Shown here piece after piece: positions 14,801-24,919 of a stretch of 64,000 bases of DNA (its first letter is position 1; every line of letters starts with the position of its first letter). The stretch is from Casuarina equisetifolia. Its lineage: Eukaryota; Streptophyta; Magnoliopsida; Fagales; Casuarinaceae. The stretch lies in the NCBI GenBank assembly GCA_028551475.1, contig CM052356.1, forward strand, positions 20,673,884 to 20,737,883, in the 5' to 3' direction. A program made the position numbers and the translations under genes. The notes below the pieces were generated by a model that saw only the letters and a program-made list of their open reading frames with translations, searched no databases and was not told the DNA's origin.

Positions 14801-17800
14801 GAGTCCCAAGTCTTAAGTGTGGCTGCCTAATTATATAAAACATTGGAGAATAGAAATGCATCGAATCTACCCCTCTCAAGACTTCACTTTGGTAGGACAG
14901 TACCAGTAACCTCTAGTAGGGAACTGCCTAGGGGGGGGGGTGGGGGTGGGCGGGGGGGTGTTGTGGTGGGGTTTGTGTAAAAAAAAAAAAGAGTCATTTT
15001 TCAATTACAAATGGAAGGTGCAAGAACTCTCGCTAGGAGGTCAAAAGGCTCAACACATATATAGATTCCTATCGAGGGTGTTGGAGGCTAAACACCTTGA
15101 AATAATACTGGATTTTCACTAACCCCAACTCTTCCTGTGCTAGCTGATGAATTAATAGAGACCATCAGGCAGAAGTAGTCCGTTGGAACTACAAGAAACA
15201 CAGTGGGACAGATGGCACAACCAACTGAAAACCAAATGGCTAAGCATTTGGTGTCCAAAACCAAAAACAAGCAAGCAAATGTTGGTGCATTTTATTTTAT
15301 CAGAAAGATGATAAAACCATAAACTCTGCATCCCTTCAACATTTAACTTGACAATAGTACCCAGTTTGAAAATATTATTTTATATTAGAACAAGAGTTCT
15401 TGTTCTATGCAAAGAGATGTTTCTACATATCTGCCAGAGAATTATCAAATTTTAAGTATCAGTTTCTGAAACAAAACCGTAAACACCAGAACAAATCCTC
15501 AACTAAGTCCATTCTCAGAATAAATTTGCACCTGTCCCAATGCTTGTAGGCAAAGTGCTCGAAGAACTCCTTCTGCTAGGTCCACTGGAAGATTTCTCCT
15601 ACAATCAAACAGCAGTTAAGCAAAGAAGAATAAACACAAAACATTAAGACTATCCAAACTAATACATGCAGTTCTGTTAAGTGGTAGTCTTTCACCCATT
15701 TTAACCTGAGTTCAGCAGGCAACTGAGGAAGAACATGTCGAACAGCACAATCTAGGTATCCTGCTCCCTTCAAGAAAATATCAATTGCAGCACGTCTATT
15801 CTCTGCCACAAAAGAACCAAACACAGACTTCTAGGTAAAACTGAATAAGGAAGCTTGAAAGCAACCTCCAAGCTCCAAAGACCAAATAATCACACTGCCG
15901 TAATTCAATTGGCAATGCATTTTTCTCACCAAGCAAAACAAATAATTTATAAATTAACATGTAAAACAAATCCCTAGATGTTTACATGTCAAGACATGTA
16001 ACAAGAATGAAATGTTAAACCACATGACTACATCTCATCCCATCCCTTGCCAGGAAAAAAAAAATTTGTTAAAAAATTGTTTTTCTTTTCAGCATTTTCT
16101 TCTTAATTTGACCGCTAGACTCTTCAGATACACAAAGTTTGAGCATCACTCTCAGAAGATATAGTAAAGAGATATCTGTTTTGCTGAGCTCTAACATAAG
16201 AATTAAGGATTTGTATTTCTGCGATTCAGTTTCTGTTCATGATTTATTTCAGACAGTAATCAAGGGTTCAAACTCAAGAATTGACTCAAACTAATGTCCA
16301 GTTGGTTCCATCCAAGTCATCACCCTCTTGCATTGTATCTCATGATGTTTCCAATGTTTCCAATGTTTCCAATGTTTTAGTATCCGCATGGTTTAATGAA
16401 CAATGCTGATACACTATTGAATGCATATTTGAAAATATCACCGCCAGCTGCCATGAATATCATGTCCAGCAGAGAACACCAAGACTTCAGAACATGCTGC
16501 TAAAATAAAAGGAAAATCAAACTCATGGCAAAAGCTTCCCCCCGTTTTTGTGTGTCTGCCAACAATTATGAGGTTCAATTTCCTTTTTCATGGGTTCCAC
16601 ACAGGAAAATCCCTGACAACCTAACAAATCTTTAAAGCTTCTTTTTCCTCACACGAATACAAACTTGAAAGAAGCAATCAATGTAAGAAATATGACCAAC
16701 TTCTAGGTTAAATGATTATCTGCCTTCTATAAACTATATACTACGGGTCCACAAGTTATCTGCATGTTTTTATCATACAGACAAGATGAAAATGTATGAT
16801 TTTCATCCTGGTCTTAAGTATTAGCATAAATGTCATTCTAACACAAGTATTTTCGGCATATGTACATGCATTTGCAACTTTAAATTTTTGTAGACTCCAT
16901 TTTATTTATCTCCTTTTTTTAAAATAAATCACTGCACTTATGAGAAACAACTTATGGATGTAAATGCACATCAAATCATTGCACCAGAGTGATAGCTACA
17001 AGTGGATGAACACTTTGTCAGTCAATATTTCTGCCTAAGCAGACTAACAAAGAGCATGCAACTTGAGTGGCAGCAAAGTGCACCAGGCACAGATCACAAA
17101 TTCAGCTGATGGATGTCACACCATGCACCAGTATAGTCATCCAAATCGTCGAAAAAAATGGGGAGTTTAACATAATTAAAATACCCAAATAATTCTATAA
17201 TGTAAAAATTTGGAAGCAATGGTCTCATAGCTTAATCTGATACACAACAGATGAGAAGTTCACAAAGAGAAAAAAGTATAACAAAAAAAAATCTGATCAT
17301 GATAATTGAAGAATAATGTTTTGCAGTAAAAACTACCTTCTGATACCTTTTGCTGATAACCATCAGCAGATGTTCTCGGAAGAAGTAACAAGTTGGCTTT
17401 TGACAATGATAGCATAGCCATCAAATGCAAAACTGACAATACCTCATACCAAGCATTAGACATGGCTGTTTCCTGCATGAGTATAGATTCACTCAAGCCT
17501 CTTTCCATCTACAAGTGCAATAGAATAACAGATAGAAATGAAAGGCAGAAAACAAATTTGCAGATTGATGGATTAGATCCAGCCCCCCACCTCTTCGTCA
17601 TCCTCCTGGTTCACCCATACAAATTGTACCTTATATTGTAGCTGACTTCCTTCAAATAACAGATAAGTAACTCCGTAAATATTTATCTTAAACAGTTAAG
17701 ACTTTCCAAGCAGAGGGACAATAATACATGCTTTACCATCTTTAACTAGTCCTAAAAGGACCGGCAAGTAATCTTCCAGAGCCTGCTGAAGATCAGCTAA

Positions 17801-18137
17801 GGTTGAACCTCCTGCAAACAACAAGATAACTGATGTGTAAGTGAGCTTGCATATATCACTATAGCGGAATCAAGTTTTTCCACAACAAACCATGTTGGGT
17901 TTTTCTCCTCGTTCTTGTGACTGTAGGACCTTCTTGGCCAGCCATTACAACAATCCGAGTTCTTAGAGCTACTAGGCGTTCCACTAAATTCTTGGTCAGG
18001 TGATCACCAAGTGACTGGGAGAAATCGACAGGTTTAGGAATCCGAAAACCAGGAACATATACAGAAACTTCCCCAATATTTCCTGGCCTCCTTCGATTTC
18101 CACCTGTATCCCTCGGTGTTGATACCAGGCATCCCAT
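8857..18137 (-). CDS. BRO1-domain protein, plant ALIX-like N-myristoylated family
   Basis: Eleven coding exons on the minus strand: 18137-17891, 17811-17737, 17649-17591, 17472-17337, 15802-15706, 15598-15532, 14715-14617, 12507-12418, 10960-10806, 9216-9115 and 9004-8857. They join without a frame break into 424 residues, typical for the plant family (about 420). The start MGCLVST offers Gly2 for myristoylation and Cys3 for palmitoylation, so membrane attachment is likely. The rest is a BRO1 domain with family signatures such as VSVYVPGFRIPKPVDFS, AAYYYHGLILDEGNTEK and WGTMKYLSEKIPKDTSSK. BRO1 domains of ALIX/Bro1 proteins bind ESCRT-III subunits, so an endosomal role is inferred. Ten introns are apparent; nine are GT-AG and the last uses a GC donor (GAAAG/GCAAGT at 9115/9114). 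The C-terminal tail after DEYQLPPVDPSW is basic and variable. Confidence 0.94.
9632..9737. repeat. Two tandem 53-bp copies inside a BRO1-gene intron
   Basis: Units 9632-9684 and 9685-9737 both begin ACCCTGAACATGACAGC and differ at only a few positions, indicating a recent local duplication. They lie in the intron between coding exons 9 and 10 of the BRO1-domain gene and have no visible effect on splicing. Confidence 0.9.
14931..14970 (+). repeat. G-run tract with G-quadruplex potential in BRO1-gene intron
   Basis: On the plus strand a run of ten G is followed, with single-base spacers, by runs of five, three and seven G, then a short GT-rich tail. This satisfies the usual four-run quadruplex pattern with one-base loops. 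The host gene is read from the other strand, so the G-rich strand is the transcription template. It lies between coding exons 6 and 7. Confidence 0.85.
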
Positions 18138-19399
18138 ATCCTGAGGCTTACTATATCTGCCAATTCAACAATGCAAAATAAATCAGCTCCACTGGCACTA
18201 AGTTTCCTTACATATATACCTAGAAAAAGTGCACATGTAATGTCTCCCAAGTTAATATATTGGGCTCAGGGGGAGTTTCAGTAAGGTTTGAAGAATGTAG
18301 ACAACATTCAGGAGGAAGGTAGAAGAGTAGAAGTGAGCAAGAGAAAAAGATGACTAATTAAAACCTCACCCAACAAAGCAGAGGTAGTAGGTTATTCACG
18401 AGCACCACTCGAATGAGCTGTACTAGAACTATCCATCTATTTTTTGACAGTATTAATGTGGTAGCTCTTCTTTAGTTTTGGTGTAACAAAACAGGCCCTT
18501 CACTATCCAAATATGCACTAGTTCCATTTTATTGAGTTCTCCTTTTAAAAGAAACAATCAAAAGATCGATCCACCCACCTCGTGCCTTTATCAGATGGTT
18601 CGCCGATCTGTTAAAACATCTAGTATTTTCTGCACAAAAAAAGAAAAAAATCAGAATTACAAGTTAGAACTAGGGAAAGAATTATACATGAAAAGCTAGT
18701 GGATCACAAGGACGGCATGAGCCATGACGGTGTTGCTTTTGTCAAACTTTTGCTGCGACATCACGAGGGGTTCAGAAGTGTAATCCAGGCCTTCCTGGTA
18801 ATTCAAACTTAAAAGATAGGAATTCCCGTGCACCCCATTACTCAAACGCAATATCTTAATTAAGTATCAAACGTGAAAGACAAGGAATTCAGCTTCAACT
18901 AGAATTTCAAATCCCGCTCCTCGAAAAAAAATGCAGCTTCAAGGAAGCGGCGCTTACGATTCCAAAAGATTCTAGAAGAATAGAGCCATTAAATTCACTA
19001 AGATTTTTGAGTAAAGGATTTCCAAACATCCTCAAAACAAGGAAGACCTGGAGTAAAGCATTGCTCACAGATAGAAGCAACTGCGCATGTCAGCTGTTTA
19101 AAGAATTTCTGAACTCGCAACATAAAAAACCGAAATGCTCTGTACAGTTAGCGGAAAAACGAAGAGAATTTCTGAGTCCAAGATTTAGCTTAACTGTTGG
19201 ATGAAAACATTGACCAAAAACTGGAAGAAAAGAAACGATCCAAATTGAAAAGGTTGAGTTTCACTGTTCAATTCAAAAACGCCGCAACCTTATTTTTCCT
19301 TCATATCTCCAGAATTGTACAGTTTTGTGGCAACCAAAGAGACTTTCACATCATTCAGCAACGAAATTTAAGGTAATGAAGGGATGTGACCTGGCCTGA

Positions 19400-19542
19400 G
19401 CCTTACCAGACCTTGTGTTCCCAGCAGCAGAGCAGAGCCAATCAGAAAGCCCTAAACACTAAGGAATTTCTCTTCCCCATAGAGGAAATTGCAATCATCG
19501 CAGCCGACGAACATCTAGTTTAAAAATTTCAATCCGAGAGCA

Positions 19543-19597
<55 letters not shown>

Positions 19598-19700
19598 CAG
19601 TCTTGGAAGCTTCGAATAGAAATGATTTAAGTTTAGGGATTTGTTTTGAGCTCTTCTGATGGATGTCTTGCATTGGTTGCCTGATTTATATACTAACGCT
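19400..19700 (-). promoter_or_regulatory. Probable core promoter and first untranslated exon of the BRO1-domain gene
   Basis: On the minus strand TATATAAAT lies at about 19684-19693, a good plant TATA box. Transcription would start near 19655. The presumed leader carries the CT microsatellite and ends at a possible splice donor, CTG/GTAAGG, near 19407/19406. It would then be joined to the exon that contains the ATG at 18137. The exact leader splicing cannot be fixed from sequence alone. Confidence 0.5.
19545..19593. repeat. (AG)n microsatellite in the presumed 5'UTR of the BRO1-domain gene
   Basis: About 24 uninterrupted AG dinucleotides, reading (CT)n on the BRO1 gene's strand. They lie roughly 60-110 bases downstream of the TATA-like box at 19684-19693, so they probably fall in the 5'UTR. 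CT-rich leader tracts are common in plant promoters. The tract is expected to be length-polymorphic. Confidence 0.9.
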
Positions 19701-20361
19701 GCCCAAGGCAATACCCATTTTTGATAATCCGAAGGTCCTTCTCAGGTTCTTTCCTCTGTTACGTCACTGCCTAACTAACTACTTATTACTGAGGGAGATG
19801 TGAACCTCGTTTACCACAAAATATCGAATTTGCCATCAAGTGGACTGCGGTGCTCCAAACCGGTCAAAAATAGTAACTTTCAGATGCCACTTACTCACAA
19901 ATGCTCCGATTAAAATTCTGCCTTTCAAAATTGTCTAAATAGTCCATAAAGTTTCATTTTTAAGATGTTAATATATTGTTATAGTCTCAAGCCAAAACCT
20001 ATGTCTTATAATATAATAGCAACCAGCCTTACCTATAAGTTAGACTTTTTCAACCAAAGGACATCTTGCACCACAAATGGCTGTAGACGAGCAGCTCCAG
20101 CGAACTTCTCTTAGTACAAACGAGAACACGCAATCCCGAAGATGGCAGCCACGTTTGTCGAGTCAGGAGCAGTTTTCGCTCTCATCGGTATGGGCAACGG
20201 CAGATCAGAAAACAAGGGATACCGGACAAAGATTTTAATTTGTGTAATCAGAAGCACAACCAAAAAAAACGACACGTGTAAAGCACGTGAAACCCATTAC
20301 CAGTAAACGTCTCTCCTAGAAGTTCTAAGTGAATTGTTAAGGCTCGTGGCCCGAAGGGTAC

Positions 20362-21035
20362 GTAGCCGGACATGTTCCAATGTTTCGCGGAATTTGTCTT
20401 AGAAATTTTCTGACTTGGACGCATCAACAGCCCTTGTTTTAAAATTCGGAAGATGGGGATATGGGGGAAAAGGCGACTGTTCCACTTTGTGTCGCCTGAA
20501 GGCAGCGCTCGTCTAATTGGTGGCATCTCAACCAGTTTTACCTGTCTTTGTTGTTACAGTGTGTGTGGTATTTGCTATACATTGTACGGATGAATTCCAG
20601 TGTTCGGTGAAATATTTCTTATAAATTTTTTGACTTGTACAAACCAATTGCATTCTTGTTTTGAAATAAAGAAGATCGATTTAGGGGAAAAGGCAAATGT
20701 TCCATTGACTGTTGCATTAAGGCTATACTTGTTGAATCGATGGCCTCTCCACCAATTATACCAGTCTTTGTATTATTGTTGTTACAATGTGTGGTATTTG
20801 TTATATATTGCTTGTAGGTAGACATGTTCCAATGTTCTGTTTAATATTTCTTAAACTTTTTTTGACTTGAATAAATCAATTGCACTTTTGTTTTAAAATA
20901 AAGAATATAGGATTTAGGGGAAAAGGCAATTGTTCCATTGAATGTCACAGGAAGGTAGTGCTCATTGAATCGGTGGGCTCTCAACCTGTTTTTGTATTGT
21001 AGCTGTTACCATATGCTGTATTTATTATACATTGC
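20362..21035. repeat. Three tandem diverged copies of a ~225-bp unit
   Basis: Units begin near 20362, 20584 and 20813. Each has, in order, a GTTCCAATG-like block, a CTTGTTTTAAAAT-like block (CTTTTGTTTTAAAAT in the third), a GGGGAAAAGGC block, a 'CA ACC' block near a CTTTG or TTTTTGTATTG element, and a GTGGTATTTGTTATA-like end. Copies differ by substitutions and small indels, so the array is old. No coding potential is shared between units. It may be a satellite remnant or an internally repeated part of an old transposable element. Confidence 0.8.
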
Positions 21036-21482
21036 TAAAATATGAGTTTGCATAAATATTTGTAAAATAATAATCATTATTAACTTTTGAATTAGTTTTT
21101 AAATTATATAATAAAATAGTATCATAGCCCAATCTTCTCCTTTGGCATGTTCATAAATAATGCTAAATCCTAAGTCCACCATAAGGTACATGATAGTCCA
21201 ATAATTGTCTATGATGGTGAAGGAGATGTGTTATAGTGTATAGTATTTGTCTTACATTATTAAGGTATGGATTTGTAGGACTATTTATGAGATAATGAAT
21301 ACAACTAATTTTTGAGTTGATTTTTATATTAGATAAGAGGTCACTTAAGATAGTATTAAAATACAAACTTTCTACTTAACATCCTTATAGATAAGGCTAA
21401 ATTTTAAGTTCATTTTAAGGTACTAATGATTAGATAATTACCCATCACGGTGAGAGATGGTCTTTATCCTACATTGCTAAAC
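21036..21482. repeat. Two further tandem diverged ~223-bp units directly following the first array
   Basis: Units near 21036-21259 and 21260-21482 share, in order, a 'TATG(A/G)(G/A)TTTG' start, a block about a GCTAAAT-TAAGT segment, a 'AAGGTAC...AT(A/G)...CCA' block, GATGGTGA/CACGGTGAGAGA and a TATTTGTCTTACATT/CTTTATCCTACATT end. Their ends resemble the ends of the preceding three units (TTTATTATACATTGCT), and the period is the same, so all five may be one decayed array. Confidence 0.65.
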
Positions 21483-23440
21483 ACTACAAACTCTTGCCTA
21501 GCATGTCTTATCCATATATTTGAACTATACATTTTAACATCTTTTGCCATGTAGACCATTCTACTACATTCACTTGAAACATGGGCATTGATTTATGTAG
21601 CAAAACTAATTTAGTGAATAGTAGAATTATTCTACATTAATGTGGGTTCATTAGGGTTGATTCTGTACATCAAAAGAATTTGAGTTCCACTCATTAAGCT
21701 AAAATTGAGTTCCATTCAAACTCCGCGAGTTGTATTATAAAGCTTTTTTGTAGTGGTTTATCGAATATATTAACATTTTGTCAAAAATAATAACAAAAAT
21801 ACGATCTAAAAGTTCAAAGAACTTTAACAAATAAGTAAATACAAGAAATGATATAAAAGATGTACTAGGATATCATTAGATAGTTAAAATTTTGTATTAT
21901 AATTTCTTATAACGATCAACTATTGTGGAGTCACTCCTTCTTCTAAGATAGTTAGTTAAGAAAAAGGGGGTGTATCTGCAAAATCTTTACTTTTGACTAT
22001 GAGGTAAACAAGCATTTCAATACAATTCAAGACATGTTAACGATGGGGAGATTGTGTTGCACCCATTAGATAACAAATGATTCCCCTCAGTCAATAGTCA
22101 TGTCATTACTGACAAAATGACACGACGGCCCACAAGACATGACACGTAGTGTCTTTGCTTTTTCTTTGATGTAAAGGTACATATTGCGAGTGTCTCCACG
22201 TACTGAGAAAGACATAAGCTAATGGGGCCGTGGCCATGAATCCTCACACATAATTTTAGCCGTCGCTAGCGTTGGATGCAAACCGGGGCAGTTTGGGCTG
22301 CAAACAAGAGTTTACTTTTAGTTTCCTCGTCATTTTGCAACTCATTCCACGTGTTAGCCACACAATTGGAGGTTATTTCATTGTCGTGCGGCGTTTGGAT
22401 GCATGACAGATGCATTTATACTCGTGCCCTTTTAATATTGTCCTCTGCGGTGTCCGGAAGCGTGCGGTCTTATACATGTTTTCAGCAATATAATTAATAA
22501 CTAAAATTATTTTTTTTCCAATAAAAAGGTCCAGTTCAATGAACCAATAGATTTGAGATTAATAACTTCTTTTTTCCTTTCAAGACCTCTTCATCGTCCT
22601 AAACTCATTGACCCATCTCCAATTCTTAATAGCACAAAATGTGAAACCAAAAAAAAAAAAAAAAAAAGAGTTCGAGACAACCTTAGGGGATTATCGCCAG
22701 AATAGTAGGGTTTGAGACAACTTCTCCACATAAAGTCTCTTAAAATTTTTCTGTTTATATATATCTTTAGTAAAAAGATCAAGTTCATGGAACGATTGAT
22801 TTGAGATCAATATGAAAGATATGTATCAATTTGTTTTCATCAAAAAGTTTAAGTTTCTAAAAGAATTCAACTCTAAGAAAAAAAGTTTTTCTTTCCACAA
22901 TTTCAGGTACGATTTCTCTCCATCCTTTCAATTTATTTCTTACTCCTATTGTTTTCTTCTCTCTTCTCCCACTTTCCTAGTCTTCCCCCCATTGGTTCTT
23001 GAATAATGTGTACTCCTTTGTAAGTAAGTAGCAATAGGTCATTGTTTTAGTACTTCTAACAAAATGCAAGCTTTCGTCATCAACTAAGTTTCTCGAGCTC
23101 AATTTGTATTCATAAGTTGGAAAAAGTTCATAATCAATAAATTTTCATATTCTTCAACAACTACATGATTAAGATGTTATAAAATAAGACAAATAGAACA
23201 GGCAAAAACCCTTGCAAGATGTTCAAAAGCGAAAAAAAGTATATGAAGACAAGGATACCATAACCAATTGCCTAGGCTCAATGGATTGCAAAGAGGATGG
23301 AATATTTGAATTGTATATATGAACAATTACATAATTGAATCAAAAACCTTTATAATTCCACAATACAAATCCAAACTTCATTCTACCTCTACTTATAAAA
23401 ATAATTAGAAATTTAAACTGCCTACAAAATCATTTTCTTT
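21483..23440. other. Gene-free intergenic DNA
   Basis: No gene is recognised. The region is AT-rich except about 22100-22480, which is less so and has scattered ACGT cores. Two ~45-bp similar segments occur at about 22522-22566 and 22772-22816 (both centred on GATTTGAGAT). A poly-A tract lies at about 22650-22667. Confidence 0.4.
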
Positions 23441-23449
23441 CAAACCATG

Positions 23450-24225
23450 CCCAAATGGTTGCTCTTTGCTTGATGAAGCCTCTACCATCTATCAATCACG
23501 CTCAATTGCAATAAAAAACGTTGATTTTTTCCATCATTTTCTCACTTCCTAAACATATGCAAAGGACCTATTTAACACAAACGCCCTCAATGTCTACAAC
23601 ATTGTATTCTACATGTCATAACAATGTCGTTGTGCAAGTAGTAAACAACTAAATCTTTTCTTCCAAGTGACTTGTCATTTCTTTTAATATTGGTGGTTTG
23701 CATATGTCAAATGCACTTAGCTTGTTAAGAACGTAACCGTGTTGTTGCTTTCCCAATACTTTTGTGAAAACATTTGCCGGCTACCCTGTTGAAATGTACA
23801 CGGTCTTTCCTCTTATCAAATGATATCTAATATTTATGTGCTTGTTTCTTTTATAGTAGACTAAATTTGCTGTTATCTACATGGTAGCTTTATTGTCACA
23901 ACACATCCAAGTAGGTACCTTTCTTAATACCTTTCAAACTACATGCAAAATATCTTTCTTAATACATCCAACAGAACATGATTGATGGACGGCAAACAAA
24001 TTCAAAATGCATACAAGATTGACTACTCCCGGATCGTTGAAGTGTTTGCCATCCAACAATCACGTTCAGTTGCAATAACAAACGGCAATGGTCTTATCGT
24101 TTTCTCACTTCCCAAACAACGTGAAGAACCTATTCAATGCGTTCGACACCAATGTGGTATCGTTTTGTAAGTTGTAAATGACTGCATCTTTTCTCCCAAA
24201 CAACGTCTATTTTATTTCAATTTTT
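23450..24225 (-). mobile_element. Degraded Ty1/copia remnant (pol RNase H end) with LTR-like direct repeats
   Basis: On the minus strand 23910-23690 translates to patches typical of the copia RNase H C-terminus, including a CDNKA motif, a KHINIRYHLIR-like block and a KVLGKQQHGYVLNKL block. It is flanked by two diverged direct repeats, about 23455-23690 and 24020-24220, which look like LTR-edge sequence. The element is clearly broken, incomplete and old, with numerous breaks, and nothing suggests present activity. Confidence 0.65.
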
Positions 24226-24279
24226 TCGCACAAGATAAAAATCACAACATAGATGGGTGACAGAAATTGATTGAAAGTT

Positions 24280-24830
24280 AACATAGGGGTCCCCAAAAGA
24301 TAGGGTCTCTTATCTGCCCGACTGTGGCCACAGGGTGGGAACCTAGACACCGGAGCCACCGTCCAGGACTTCTCAGCCCTCCACGTTGAATGCACACGTG
24401 GCAGAACGTTGACGGGAGGCGTAGATTCGTCGTGATCTAAAGCTGGCCTCTGATTGGGCCACAGAGATCGCTGGGGCGGTGATTTCAGGTACATCATAGA
24501 TACTTTAAGCTGCGTTTCATATGAGGAAAGAGCACGTGGCGATCGGTGGTGGGGCTTCGGCGGCACAAGTTTCGTTTCTCGACCGCTCTTTACGTGCCAC
24601 GCGTGGACGACAGGGACATAAATTGGAACGCAGCAGTGGGATAACGACTTTGTCTTGCGTGTTTGAAGGTTGTCAGATCACGTTTAATGGCCATAAAGAA
24701 CGACACGTAGGTCCAATCATGCTTGGGATCCACTCGACTCCCCCATGACTTGGGTTCCACTCTTTGTTGGTCCAGAGCTTGTTTGCCTTGCGGAACATGG
24801 GCACTGCGGCATTGCCGTTCATATATTGTT
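24280..24830. promoter_or_regulatory. GC-richer segment dense in ACGT (G-box/ABRE-like) motifs, no gene attached
   Basis: CACGTGGC-type boxes occur near 24391 and 24530, with further ACGT cores near 24590 (two overlapping, inverted) and 24700, and a TTGAC core near 24408. CG dinucleotides and GC content are well above the flanks. Such clusters typify stress or ABA-responsive promoters. No credible coding region begins within 1 kb on either strand. It may be a promoter left behind by a lost gene or a piece carried by a transposon. Confidence 0.35.
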
Positions 24831-24919
24831 CAACAAAGAAACAAGAGAAGGAAGAATATCAGCGTTGAACAACCATGGAGTTCAAACTTCCAAATAGATG
24901 AGCTGAAACGATAATCTCC

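Noticed and set aside
16346-16378. Three tandem copies of a TTTCCAATG word in a BRO1-gene intron
   Set aside because: A short simple repeat without wider structure, judged uninformative.
19529-19711. A frame encoding a Leu-Ser repeat
   Set aside because: It is the translation of the AG/CT microsatellite.
24207-24566. A 119-codon minus-strand frame
   Set aside because: It lies in the GC-richer ACGT-box segment, where stops are rarer, and shows no domain or protein-like conservation that I recognise.
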